A stretch of 64,000 bases of DNA from Narthecium ossifragum (taxonomy: Eukaryota; Streptophyta; Magnoliopsida; Dioscoreales; Nartheciaceae). Below are positions 21,101 through 36,031 of the stretch, piece by piece; positions within the stretch are counted from its first letter, which is position 1; each line of letters opens with the position of its first letter. The notes under the pieces are model-generated. The model did no database searches and was not told the origin of the DNA. It saw only the letters and a list, made by a program, of their open reading frames with translations. The position numbers and the translations under genes are program-made. The DNA lies in NCBI GenBank assembly GCA_963920575.1, contig OY986973.1, positions 20,875,851-20,939,850 of the forward strand, given 5' to 3'.

Positions 21101-23904
21101 GAAATATTACACATATCCTCATACAAGTCATAACCTTTCACATCCTCAAGCATAATCAGATCATCAACATCACCAGTCAGTATACCATTCTGCTCATCCA
21201 ATATCTCACCATGTAATTCAGGAAAATCAATATTCTGATCTGGTAAATCATCTCTAGTTACCACATCATCATCATTGAAAAATGAAGCATCACATGCACT
21301 TACATAACTTTCACTTGATACATCATCATCATGCACTATCTTATACATCGCATCATCCACACACATATCGATATCATCATTGTTCATTAAAGCGTTTACC
21401 ACGAAACAATCATCATCATATGCATGGCGTTTTGACGTATGAAAAATATTCAATTTCAATTCCATATTCCCAAAAGTAAGTGTCATAATACTATCCCTAC
21501 AATTAATGCAAGCATTAGCTGTAGCTAAGAAAGGTCGACCAAGAATTATAGGAACATTTTTCTTAGTTTGCAAGCTTGGTTCCATATCCAACACCACAAA
21601 ATCCACATGAAACACACATTGACCAACTTTAACTAGAACATCTTCAAGCACACCCCGTGGGGTTTTAATTGAACGATCAGCTAACTGAAGAGTCATAGCA
21701 GTGGGTTTAAGTTCTCCTATACCAAACTTGGAATATAACGAATAAGGCATGAGATTCACGCTAACTCCTAAATCAAGTAAAGCTCCATCAATCAAATGGT
21801 TTCCTATAGTGCAAGAAATAGTAGGAGTACCTGGATCTTTAAGTTTAGGAGGAATATCACTACGAAGGATTGAGCTTACTTGTTCAGTCAAGAAAATCTT
21901 TTTGGAAACATGAGATCTAGATCGACGCTTTTGAGTGCATAAATCTTTCAGAAATTTCGCATAAGACGGAATCTGTTTGATAGCATCCAACAAAGGAAGA
22001 TTGATATGAACTTTCTTGAAAACTTCAACCATCTCATCAAGTTTAGAATTTTTAGAAGGACGTGAAGTCGGATCTACCAGGGCCTCAGGAAAAGGAATTT
22101 TCGGAACATAGGTCCTAGGATTCGGTTCAGGCGATGAAGTAGAATCATGAGGAGCAGGAATTGAAGTTTTGGGTAACACCTCATCCTTAGATGCATGCAA
22201 GTCTCTATCTAATGGAACTTGAGAAGTAGATGGAGTTGTATTGAGAGGTTGAGATGTAAGATCATGATCTGGACTTTCCTCATCCGGTTTCTCAATATTA
22301 GCAAAGGTCTTACCACTACGAAGAGTCGTAACGGCTTGAACTTGTTCATGAGAAGACTCGATCAAATGTTGACCTCTAGGATTCGGAATAGGTTGACTCG
22401 GCAATGTACCTTCTTCCCTTTTTGACAAGGCGTTAGCTATTTGACCCATTTGAGCTTCTAACTTAGCTAATGCTTGAGTATGAGAATGAAGTACTTTGGT
22501 AAACTCATCCATAGCTGGACCTTGGTTCGGTTGGGGAAAAGAAGGTTGGTTTTGAGGTTGTTGAGGTAGCGGCGCTCCATATGATGTGCCTCCCCAAGGT
22601 TGAGGCTGTTGAGATTGATATGGTCCTTGGGAAGGAAAATTTTGAGGAGGCTTATACTGAGGTTGGAATTTAGGAGGAAAACCCGGCTTTTGATTGTTCA
22701 CAGGTGGTCTAGGATTGAATGAATCAGACTGTTGACCAGGTGTTCTCCAAGAGAAATTTGGGTGATTGCGTAAACCAGGGTTATATGTATTAGAATATGG
22801 ATCATAAGCTGGTTTGGACTGATTATAAATTGCATTCACATGCTCCTGCACTAATTCTGGATATTGAAGAGCTAAATGACAGTCCGTGACATCGTGACCC
22901 GAATTTGAACATAAGAAACAAATATCTCCTGACTGCGGTGGCAATGGAGGATTTGAAGATACTACTTGGTTTGTAGTCTGAGTCAAAACTTGGTCAAGCT
23001 TCCTACTTAGAATATCTACTTGTTGAGCTAAACGAGTAGATTCATTTAATTCCAGGGTACCTCTAGATCTAGTTTGATTGGGCGACTCTCGGGTATTCCT
23101 AGAAGATGAAGCATGATGTTGGGAATTCTCCGCTAACCTCTCAAAAAGCCTCCATGAATCATCAAGAGGATTCGTAATAAACACTCCTCCACAGGCGGCA
23201 TCAATAGTCATTTGATGTCTCTCCTTAAGACCATTATAAAAATTCTCTATGATAGCCCATTGAGGGAATTGATGGTGAGGACACTTCCTAAGGAGTTCCC
23301 TATATCTATCCCATGCTTCATGAAAAAGTTCATCATCAGCTTGCTTGAAGGATGAAATTTCTTTCCTAAGATCACTGGTCTTGGTAATTGGAAAGAATTT
23401 AGCAAGAAATTGGGTTTGAAGTTGAAGCCAAGTCGTGATAGATCTGGGCTCTAAAGATGTAAGCCAATATTTTGCTTTGCCCTTGAGAGTAAAGGGAAAG
23501 AGTTTCAACTTCCATGCATCGTCAGTAAAATTATTGACCTTCACGGTCGAACTAATCAAGATAAATTCTTCTATATGGTTGTAGGGATCTTCATGAGACA
23601 GACCATGAAAGGCAGGAAGAGATTGAAGGAACTGAGGCTTGATTTCATAGTGGGCAGCTCCTATTACTGGGGGTTGAATGCATGAATTTGAAGTAAATGA
23701 AGTAGGAATGTAAAAGTCTTTCATATTCATGCGACCTTGATCTTCATGATGGGTCGGATTTTCATCATGATCATGATGACCGTCTAAGTTATGGTTCTCC
23801 ATGGATGAATCAGATGAAATATTCACAGGTCTATGCACTATAGCACGAGAATTCAAGAATTCTTGCAATGTAATATTTAAATCTGAATCTTCACTAACAT
23901 TCAT
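18112..23904 (-). pseudogene. Athila-type gag-pol polyprotein, one frame with two in-frame stops
   Basis: The 1931-codon frame holds Gag (capsid region about residues 95-260), a CCHC zinc knuckle at 329-342, an aspartic protease with LLDLGVSVNLM (D-L-G rather than D-T-G), and reverse transcriptase with FMDD near residue 1208. RNase H ([14 protein letters not shown]) and integrase follow. Integrase keeps a zinc-binding His/Cys region and the D-D-E core ([24 protein letters not shown]). A TAG at 19711-19713 lies at the RT/RNase H junction after YTTTEKE. A second stop, TGA, lies just after the RNase H open frame ends at 19366. Both are in frame with no indel, so each is a simple point change. 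The stops separate RT, RNase H and integrase into three open segments: 19711-23904, 19366-19710 and 18112-19257 with its upstream part. The product would act in reverse transcription and insertion of the element. Confidence 0.9.
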
Positions 23905-24149
23905 CCATATACCACATCACAATAACAACCAAGGTTTAGAGATACAAACAGTGCTATCTCGGTGAGGCTTTGACCGATGCTCCTTCTCCGCTTGGAAGGT
24001 GCTTCGTCAAAGTCCCTAACACACGATCAAAAAGATAGGAAATATTAGCACTTGTACTATTTTTGGTCTTTTATATAATAAGCGACAGAAATAAAAAAAA
24101 ACTAATTGAAATAAAACTACACTAGGCAATTAATCTCAATAAACCGTGT

Positions 24150-24167
24150 TCCCCGGCAACGGCGCCA
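24150..24167 (-). other. Primer-binding site complementary to tRNA-Asp
   Basis: The plus strand reads TCCCCGGCAACGGCGCCA, identical to the 3' end of plant tRNA-Asp including the CCA. It lies 6 nt inside the 5' LTR. This is the usual primer site of Athila-group elements. Confidence 0.92.
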
Positions 24168-24173
24168 AAATTC

Positions 24174-25799
24174 TGACACGCCTTGAAAAGTGTCGTTACC
24201 TTAACAAGGACGCCAGAATTACAAATTTAAAAACCGAATCACTACTAACTACTTAAGGGGGTAGATAGCTATAAGTCCGGGTCGGTCCACAGGGAAAACA
24301 GGATTAAGTCTAATTACCACGCATAGTTCTAAATCAAAGGTTAAGGAAGATGGATGATAGTTGGTCTTTAAACTACATTTAACTCGAATTAAACTAAATC
24401 AGGAGAATAACAATAAGAGAAAAGGCTAGGAAGTTCTAATCCGTAATCGAGAGCTATCTAGCCATTCCTAGGATAAGAGCAATTCAATAAGTTCAAGATG
24501 GTTTTCTAGGGTTGATAGAAGATCGGCTAGGTCCACTATCACTCAACATAGATTCATTAGAAGCCTATGTCGGAATGAAGAACAAATCAGCGGATAATTG
24601 GTATGAAAATAATCAAAGTGGTTCTAGCACTTTGAGATCGCCTAATCGATAAAGATAAAAAATGAATCGTAGGTTACAATCATAGGTCTTAATGGTTCTA
24701 GCATTAAGGCAGTGGTTCTAGCACTCCTACAATCATAAGCTAGGGTTTAGAATCCAATCCAAAGATCTAACATGGTTCTAGCATGAAAGCAACTTGGAAA
24801 AATCCTAATCCTAGCCTCTAATATGCAATGCTCAAAACCAGCGAGCGTAATCTCAGCGTAACTTTCACATCCGAACTCGAAACGAGGCGATTCAAGATTC
24901 GTTGGAAAGCTAAGACAGAGATCTACAACTCTTATGTTTTGAGTTTTCACAAAATCCGGCTGTAAACCCATGGAAAAACCGAGACAAGACAGACCGAAAT
25001 TAGGGCACAAAGAGCAAACAATACATTCACCATAAGAAAGATTACCAATAGATATATAAAATTCGAATTCTATCCATTAAACCATCATAAAATACATGCT
25101 TAGATCCATAGGAAAACCGAAATAAACTTCCTATTACATCATAGAATTTCCTAGACTAAAGATCTAGCTACTCATCTTGAAGAGACGATCCATCGGGGAA
25201 GGTTGATGACGCGCTCCCGCCATGGATCTATCTTCAAGATCTAACCCTAATGTTTATGGAGGAAGAAGAACCAAGGAAACACCCAGGAGGAGAGGAAAAT
25301 TCGTCCTTGGGTGGCTGCCAAAAATCCTCTCCCAACACCTATTTATAGGCCTTAATAAAACCCTAACTCGGATTAGATCTCAGCCCTTTATTTTTCCTCC
25401 AGCACAAAATGAGATCGATCTCCATTGGGAAGAAGATCGATCTCCTTCGTTCTGCGAACTCTGGATCTGGCATACGCTCGACCAAGATCGATCTCCTTTA
25501 GGATGAAGATCGATCTCCTTTGCTTCGACTGGACCGCTACTTGCTGGAATAATGGATCGTCTCTTCAAGATGAAGATCGATCTCCTTTGCTTCGTCTGGA
25601 CCGCTACTTGCTGGAATAATGAGATCGATCTCCTTTACGCAGGATTGCCAGAATCACTTCGTTTTAGCACCAAACTTGACCTAATCTTCGTTGAAAGCTC
25701 TTATACCTAAAATGCACCAAAAACCATCAAAATAGTATTGCTCGGAGACTAATAGGACCTAGTTAAAGGGGCGATTTGTGCACTTTTCACGCGTTATCA
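24174..25799 (-). repeat. Athila-type 5' LTR
   Basis: This 1626-bp LTR is a copy of 9058-10638. It is about 45 bp longer because a segment around the GATCGATC modules (near 25560-25625) is duplicated in tandem. Confidence 0.93.
25413..25630. repeat. Paired GATCGATC modules in Athila 5' LTR
   Basis: Copies start at 25413/25435 and 25486/25508 (22-bp pitch), 25575, and 25623. A decayed copy, GATCGTCT, lies at 25555. Confidence 0.9.
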
Positions 25800-25804
25800 A
25801 CTAC

Positions 25805-25993
25805 CATATTGAAGATATACTCATATACTACGAAGCCGTTTATCCTATTGAAGACATACTCATATACTACCCTTTTATGTCATCATAGCCTAATCCATCT
25901 ATGAGACGTGGCCTCACATTTTGGTTAGCTGCATTCATTAAAAATGGTTTCATGGACATGTGAAGAGTTGCGTCTACCTTTTTTCTTGTTTAT
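25805..25993. repeat. Short tandem repeat at the Athila insertion site
   Basis: The words ATTGAAGA, ACTCATATACTAC occur at about 25808-25827 and again at 25849-25870. CTCATATACTAC also occurs left of the element at 9046-9057. The Athila element and the solo LTR at 7612-9045 both entered this small repeat, which gives it three split copies. Confidence 0.7.
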
Positions 25994-26170
25994 GGGTGTG
26001 TTTGGCACCCGGGGATCCCGCGGAATCCGCTGGACGCGCGGATCCACGGCGCGGGATCCCTCTGTTTGGATTTTCGGCGTCCGCTCGATTCGAGCGGACG
26101 CCGTGGACGGTATTCGCGTGCGCGGATACCCGCGAATACTGTCCCTTGGATACCGCATCCAAACACGCCC
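25994..26170. mobile_element. MITE, PIF/Harbinger-like
   Basis: The 177-bp element has inverted ends GGGTGTGTTTGG and CCAAACACGCCC and the flanking repeat TAT on both sides. It is very GC-rich. A perfect 29-bp palindrome centred on CTCGATTCGAG lies at 26075-26103. It cannot encode a transposase. Confidence 0.75.
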
Positions 26171-26239
26171 TATGTGAATTTGTTGAGACACTGAAATAAA
26201 TGCCCCCCCCCCCTCTACAAGAAGAGAGGTGACGAGAGA

Positions 26240-27205
26240 CGCTGGAATTCGCACTAGGGGTGAAGACGGCAAGTGTTGAGCTTACCAAATTCCTTAGCAA
26301 GTTGTCTAGTCACTTCCACATACTTCTCGCCAAGATTTCCCTTTCAGGAGAGCAAGCAGATCCAGAGGAGACCAAGGAGCGCGACCAGGGCAAGGCCCAA
26401 TGTTGGCACTGCACCAACAGGAATCCCATTGAAAAAATGAACACTTCTTCTCGTTTGAATCGGAGGAAGTGTTGATGACTCTAAAACAGGAAGGGAAACA
26501 TTATCAATACATCCATAGAGCAAGATACTAGTCATTTCTTCTCGATTGAAAATTATCTAATGAAAGCACTCCATGTCATTGTTCATTTAGGTGTTGTTTG
26601 GCGTCACCCCATCCCACTGGATCCGTGAGATGGGGGACGCGCAGGCGGGATCCGCACGTTTGGCGCCGACACGGATTCCACTCGGATCCCGTAAATCGGC
26701 GAGCGGATTCCGATTTCAGCGTCCAGATTTTTTTACGGGATGTCGATTTCGAAATCGGCTCCGGCGGATTCCGCGGATCCCCCCTTTGTCCTGCATGTAC
26801 CACATAGGGAATTCATGATAAGAAAATCACTACTTGCCTGGAGAAGGGAAGCTCTGATAGTGTGGTAGCACTGCAAGAAAGCCCAGTGTACCCCGACATA
26901 ATTTCTGAATAAGGCAACCCACAGAGTTCCAAGTTTCCAACAAATCTATGATGTTTTAACAAAATTAAGGAACGAAGCATAGTTCTATCACTCGTCATTG
27001 GGAATCAAGCTACTGTATTGCTTCCAGTGATGTAAGTCTTATATTCTTTTAAAAATAAGGCAAGAGTGCAACAGGTGCTAAAACTCACGAGCTGTTCTTG
27101 AAATTGTTGAGGACACCCACGTTTGGGATTTCACCAGAAAAGAAGTTAGTAGATAGATTTCTAAATGGACAAAGCGCCACAAAGCTTTTTACATCAACTA
27201 TAGTA
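26240..27205 (-). pseudogene. LRR receptor-like kinase fragment, kinase missing
   Basis: Three separated minus-strand pieces resemble consecutive exons. Near 27100-27190 is FFSGEIPNVGVLNNFKNSS, the end of a leucine-rich repeat region. Near 26838-26946 is FVGNLELCGLP, the conserved LRR cap motif. Near 26344-26495 is a juxtamembrane part and membrane helix (GIPVGAVPTLGLALVALLG, then LLWICLLS). A TGA follows the helix where KKER-type residues would be expected, then KYVEV-like text continues. There is no kinase domain. A GC-rich MITE-like insert at about 26588-26800 separates two pieces. It is a decayed receptor-kinase fragment; the subfamily is uncertain. Confidence 0.65.
26588..26800. mobile_element. 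GC-rich MITE remnant
   Basis: The left edge GGTGTTGTTTGGCG and the GGATTCCG/CGGATCC-rich body resemble the PIF-like elements at 25994 and 38910. A matching right end was not found, so the borders are approximate. Confidence 0.45.
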
Positions 27206-27216
27206 TATGATTGTAA

Positions 27217-27948
27217 GAGCATCCGCGACAACTCCCGTAAATAGAGGTGTAGTGTTTTTTAAGCCAAAATCCCCCTCACATCAACTCTTCTAAAATAGAG
27301 TTTTTGACTACAAGAGCTACAATGATACTCCACATGTAGAGTAGAGTATCATTGTAGCTCTTCTATCCATCGCTTTATAATAAAATATGATCTTTATGCT
27401 TTTCTTTAATTCATTCTCCTAAGCCATTTGTATATTTTTTTTAATTCATTCTCCCATATTGTCTAATGAATAAGAAATAATAAGATATTATGATTTTCAT
27501 ATTCTAATAATTTCAAGTAATAACAAATTACTATTCTATAGTAATTTAATAATAAAATGTGACTTTTTTACTTTTCAAAAAAGATTCTCAAAACACATTT
27601 ATCATTTTATCTCTTCTCCAAACCCATCTTCTCCAATGAATAAGAAATAATAATACATTAAGATTTCCAAATTTTAAATATTTTTATTTAATATATATAT
27701 TACTATTATATAGTTATTTGAATATATAACTATATATTCTCAAATACATTTATGAATATAATATGACCAATGGATAAGAAATATAAAATATAAAAAAAGA
27801 ATGAAGATATTAATATTTAAGTCTGATAGAGAATGGTTTTGAATATCTGATGCAGAGTGTTGTTGGATAGAGAATCTGTAAACTAGAGAACTGTCTTTTT
27901 TTTACTATATTTTAGAGAATCTGTTAAGAAGAGCTTATGTGGATGCTC
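27217..27948. mobile_element. MITE, PIF/Harbinger-like, AT-rich
   Basis: The 732-bp element has ends GAGCATCC and GGATGCTC and a TAA duplication on each side (27214-27216 and 27949-27951). The interior is AT-rich, with an inverted repeat near 27318-27362 (arms AGAGCTACAATGATACTC). There is no ORF. Confidence 0.75.
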
Positions 27949-29026
27949 TAAGCTCCAATCTAGCAGCGAGCTAAGACACGCCTAATGCTCTTGACAACAA
28001 CTGTTCTTCTACATCATAAATGAGATCAAGCAAACACCAGGAATTGGGTCATATAAATAACCAAAGGTGGATGCACTCATCACGTACCTTGGGATTTTAA
28101 AGCCTATTGTGTCGGTCGGCTAATACTCGGTTGTCTTCATTTATGCTCCGCACGGACACGGGCATGTGCAATGGGATTTCAGGACCGGGGGTGGTGTGCT
28201 TCTTGGAAGGTGGGATCACACCGGCTTGGACGTGGGGTGTTCGTTGAAACGCCGGATTGGTAGCGGAGTCTGATTCTCTGCTTGTTGTGGGATTCATAAA
28301 ATGGTATGCTTAACTGTCCGCGAGAGCTTGATGGTGTCTTGCGCGTGATCTGGTGGGTGACATCACAGTCAGTAACAACGTGCTTCCTCCACATTCGTCG
28401 TGAACTCAACTCCTTGACGCACTAGGTGCCGCGTTGGTCGACAGCAGTCAGCTAATGCTATACTAAGCCTTTCCTCTTCTCCTCCTCTGTTCTCCTTCCT
28501 CCTCCCCCCCTCTCTTTTGCAACTCAGCCATTCGGCTTATCTAATAAAAAAAGAGACGAGGCCGAAGGCTAAAACTTACATAAAGCTGATCAAAATTGCC
28601 CAACCCGGAATCCATGGATCAAACGACGTGGCCCTCCAAAGTCCGGCATTGACTGGATATATAAAAATACAATAGACTGAATACATGGCATTAGCCGATA
28701 TCTCCCTAAGATTGTTGAATGACAGTAAAACAGCAAGATATATTACACTTAACCGTTGGGGGTAGGCATCATGGCTTGATTGCCCCCCCCCCCAACATCA
28801 GGTTTCATGCTCCCCGCGAGATGTCCAACGAGTCCCCGTGTCCCGGGAGGTGCTGTCGAATCCCTGCGTCCATAGTGGCGGATGAGTTAGAACCGGATGT
28901 AATGGTGGTAGTATGATTGTGGTGGAGGGAGGTGTACGTAGTACCTGCAGAAGCGCCAACGAGAGAAGGCCCCAACATGCTTTGAGGGAAGGGGAGGTGT
29001 GGTCCGGGTGAGAATTTTTTTTTAGC
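27949..29026. other. No recognisable gene
   Basis: This intergenic stretch contains a pyrimidine-rich tract (about 28465-28515) and a C homopolymer near 28783-28793. ORFs here are short and without family signatures. Part may be old LTR sequence, but no end or coding motif supports that. Confidence 0.35.
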
Positions 29027-29167
29027 CACATTGAGGGCCTTTTTGCAAAACATCCCAAAAAGGCAAATATGCATTTTACTCTTTTACGTACAGCTGATGC
29101 GAGAACACATTGAGGGCCTTTTTGCAAACCTTCCCAAAAGGCAAATATGCATTTTACTTCTCTACGT
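29027..29167. repeat. Direct repeat in the cytochrome c upstream region
   Basis: Two direct copies of about 62 bp (29027-29090 and 29106-29167) start CACATTGAGGGCC and contain GGCAAATATGCATTTTACT. The second ends in ACGTGG (29164-29169), a G-box-like core about 200 bp before the start codon. Confidence 0.8.
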
Positions 29168-29368
29168 GGCAACTTTTTAGCCGTTCATCCGCATTGCCGA
29201 GGAGTAATATAAATGACGAAAATACCCTTTGAAAGGAAGCGTGCGGAGCACGGCACCACCACGTATCTTTCTACCCGTCTCTCTCCTCCCCGTCCGCAAA
29301 TAGCGATCTCCAAAGTCTAAACCTTTAACCCTAGCTCTTGATCCGACGACCGAGTCTGCTCTGCTTCC

Positions 29369-32702
<3,334 letters not shown>

Positions 32703-33647
32703 ATCCTTCATGTTGGTTGCTGATATGAAGTCAATTCTTTTTTGATCAATAAGACTTAAGGTCGAAACATTTTTTACGAGACTCTTTTCAGTTCCTTGTT
32801 CCTTTTAATGGGATTACTACCCCTGAGGTCGATTGGTTCAAGCATGAAAGCTTGTCTGGAAGATTTAATTGGACATATATACCCTTTCAAGTCTGTTTTG
32901 AGATATTCGGATGCTTATGAAAAACCAGTTTCCAGTATCTGCTAAGTAGCTAATAGCACTTTGCCATGAATGGACAGGTGGTGATGGCCTTCAGTATTTG
33001 CAAAGCTTACTATTCTTGTTCTCCACATCTTTTGCAGTATTCCTTTGAATGATGTGTTGATTTTGGTCAGAGTAATCACATCGGTTCATTCTATGGATGT
33101 TTTACTAAAATAAGCCTTGTTACGGTGGAAAAATATACTGTTGGCTATTGTTACCAATTGAGTTTGTGGGATCGATGTGGTTAGAGACTGCTTTTCCTGC
33201 AAAGGTTTTTGTTATGCTCTTGACTCCCTAGTCCTCTTGTGCTTGAATGATCTGTTTATTAGGAGTAATACGTACAGGTACTCCAAATTCAAATTAGTGG
33301 TTCTTTTCGCTGTACAGGATCAAAAGTGGAGAGGTTATCAGTTACCACAGAACCTTGTAACCAATCTTCCCAGGTTGAAGAAAGGATTCTCAGCAACTTT
33401 CTTACGTACTTGGTTTGATGGGCGTGTAGTTTTTTCTGTTGCAATGATTGTTGCAATGATTCTGATGCAGATTGCTCAGTGTGAACTGGATTGTGCATCC
33501 ATTGCTTCCTTCCATGGGATCTCTTGGCTCCAAAGTTCTAAAAAGTTTGAATCGTCGATCCAAAGAGTGAAAGGGATAGAATGTCTCTGTTAAAAAGATC
33601 TAATAAATTGGAATCGTCTTTTATGGTTTGGCTCAAGTCACAGGCTC
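32703..33647. other. Cytochrome c 3' flank, nothing further recognised
   Basis: This holds the 3' untranslated region and flank. AATAAG at about 32748 may serve as a polyadenylation signal. An open frame at 33177-33593 has no recognisable domain and no support as a gene. Confidence 0.4.
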
Positions 33648-34185
33648 AACTACTGATAAATGAAACAACATTTGAGGTGTAATTAAGTGGAGTCTTTAGG
33701 AGGCTTGGATTCAGCACGGCGATGTTGCTGAGGTGATGGTGATGACGATGGGGGAGGAATCTACGGCGGGTGGCGGAGGACTTCTCAATGGACACTCTTG
33801 GGCGCATGTCGCCGGGGGAGGAGGGAGGAGACATGCTGCCATTGTTGTTGAGGGTGTTAGGGCGAATGTGCGGAGGTTTCCAAATAGATAGGTGTTCGAT
33901 GAGGCGGAGTTGGAGGAGAGCGCGAAGTAGTGAGAGTTCTTGCTCTTTGGAAAGTTCTCTGGAGGTCGTATGGAGTTGAGATTTGTGAGGGAGCGACTTG
34001 CGAGTCTATGGACATTTTTTCAGAAGTTCTCTTATTTTGCGTTCTGATATGTGAAGGTTGTGGGAGAATAGGGCATCTCAGAACGGAGTGCAAACAGCTT
34101 AAACCAATCGGAGAGCTGGAGAAAGATGTGATAAGAAAGGAGGGGGTTTTATCGAAGGTAACACCGATCGGTGGAAATGAACAAG

Positions 34186-36031
34186 TGATGAGTCACTAAA
34201 TATTCATACTTAAACCCCTTAATTTACCGTTGTTAGCATGAGAGTGTTTGTATTTGATTGTTTGTTAGTTGATTTCAGGTTTAATGAAGATTCAAGTTAG
34301 AAAATACAGAAAAAGACTAATATGTTGAAATTACGTCGCTAAATCTCCAGATAAATCGTCAATTCCTGAAGTTTGGACGACTTCTAGAAGACATCAAGAG
34401 CTACAACTTTCATATTGGACACTTTGCGAGATTCATGGTAGATTAATACCAGTTTTGAAGAATATAAAGATACATAACTGCTGGAAAACTGGTCCGTCGA
34501 CGTTCAGGAGAATATTTACCAAATATTTCAGATAAGTTCAAATATTATAAAATCTTCGGAATATGACAGAAATGTCCGAATCGACATCTTTTGTGTTGAG
34601 CACATTTTCAAATTCCGGTTTGATTGGACCCAGTTGCGATCAGGGTAAGACAGCCAGAATTAATTCAGGGAATCCGAGTTGTAGTATGATTCCAACTTAG
34701 CCAAAACCCTAATTTCGAGAGTTCACCTATAAAAAGGTGTTTGCTGGCCGAAAATGGGAGGCTCTCATAGAGAGAAAAGAGAGGATTAGGGTTTCTGAAG
34801 ACGGAGGAGTTAATGCGTGGATCCCAATCATTCGTCATCGAATATATGGCCTTCATCCCAAAGATGAGTGGCTAACTTCTATACTTCGGGATCTCATGAA
34901 GCTTTAGTGTAGCTTCTTTGAATTTTGTAGTTTTATACTTGTATTTTTTTTCTTGACATGATCTTATAGATACGATTTTATTGTTAATAGAGTTGAGGAA
35001 ATATAGTTCTTTGACGTATATTGAGGCATATATGATTTCAGTGATCGATGGTAGAGATTTATAAGATAGTTTTGATGTGGTTTGTGAATAACCAATGAGA
35101 TATTTTATGTTAGCGACGATAGGTTGTGCTAAGGTTACCCCGAAGATAATCTATGCTAATCGAAGATAAAATATGCCTTTGAAAAACACTTATCTTCTTT
35201 TACGGCATGTTTGGTTGGACATAACCGTCGGGAATGAAATGGTCAAATCCTTGGTCAAATCCCATTCCGTTGTTTGGTTAGACATTAAAGTTGGGAATGG
35301 AATGCTCCATTCCTGACAAGTTGGGAATGAGGCAATCCCATCTAATACCCCGGAATGCCTCATTCCATTCCCGACGGAATGGCGGTTAATGGTGGTTAAA
35401 AAATTAAATTACTAATCTACCCTTAATCGGATCTCTCTATGTTAAAAAAAGAGGGTATTTTAGTCATCTGTATTTCATTCCTATTCCATTCCCAGGCTTC
35501 TGTTTGTATACCAAACATGGTAATGCTTCATTCCCATTCCCAATCCTGATATTACAAAATCACCTTGGTAATAGACCATTCCTAATCCCAATCCCATTCC
35601 TAATCCCATTCCCATTCCTTGTGCGAACCAAACATGCCGTTAGGGATTCATGTAAGCTTAAGAAGCTATGAATCTATAATGTCTAGATAAGAAAACAAGA
35701 GGATAACTAGAGAGTACATGAAGTAAAACTAAAGTGGATTGAGTAATCCCTAGGTTCTTCTCTCATTACTCTATTTTAATCCTTCTCGATTGTTTTCTTA
35801 ATTAGTTTTAAGTAAATAATTCTAAAACCACCCAAATCAATCCTTTTCGTTTTAGGTTTAGAGTTCCGAGATTTAATTCTGATCTTTTCTTGTTAATCAA
35901 AGTTTTCCTTTTGAACCGACCACGTATTTCATCATTATTCTATCTCATGGTTTAGTATTTTGAATAAGGGTTTATAAATTTTATATTTGATTGAGTTTGC
36001 AACGTTTTAACGACACGTTCGCAACACATCA
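34186..36031 (+). mobile_element. Solo LTR inside LINE ORF1
   Basis: The 1846-bp unit runs TGATGAGTCAC to GCAACACATCA. It has the flanking duplication ACAAG (34181-34185 and 36032-36036). A TATA box, TATAAAAA, lies at 34728-34735 on the plus strand and sets the strand. It contains a MITE at 35203-35639. The family is not recognised. Confidence 0.85.
35203..35639. mobile_element. MITE, PIF/Harbinger-like, inside a solo LTR
   Basis: The 437-bp element has perfect inverted ends CGGCATGTTTGGTT and AACCAAACATGCCG. TTA is duplicated on both sides (35200-35202 and 35640-35642). The interior is rich in GGAATG/CATTCC words. Confidence 0.85.

Larger units (their letters stand above)
9058..25799 (-). 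mobile_element. Athila-type Ty3/gypsy LTR retrotransposon, full length
   Basis: The 16.7-kb element is flanked by the 5-bp duplication ACTAC (9053-9057 and 25800-25804). Both LTRs are TG...CA and very similar; two differences were seen over the first 130 nt. On the minus strand the order is 5' LTR, tRNA-Asp primer site, gag-pol, accessory ORFs, polypurine tract, 3' LTR. The Athila assignment rests on the tRNA-Asp site, the DLG-type protease, the lack of a chromodomain and the extra ORFs between integrase and 3' LTR. About 2.4 kb of its length is a nested solo LTR (11472-13881). Two stops break the polyprotein, so it is not autonomous as read. Close LTRs argue for a fairly recent insertion. 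Confidence 0.93.

Noticed and set aside
26260..26475. 71-residue plus-strand open frame
   Set aside because: It is antisense to the receptor-kinase membrane exon on the minus strand, which has recognisable LRR-kinase text.
33177..33593. 138-residue open frame after cytochrome c
   Set aside because: No recognisable domain, no family wording and no exon partners. It is most likely chance.
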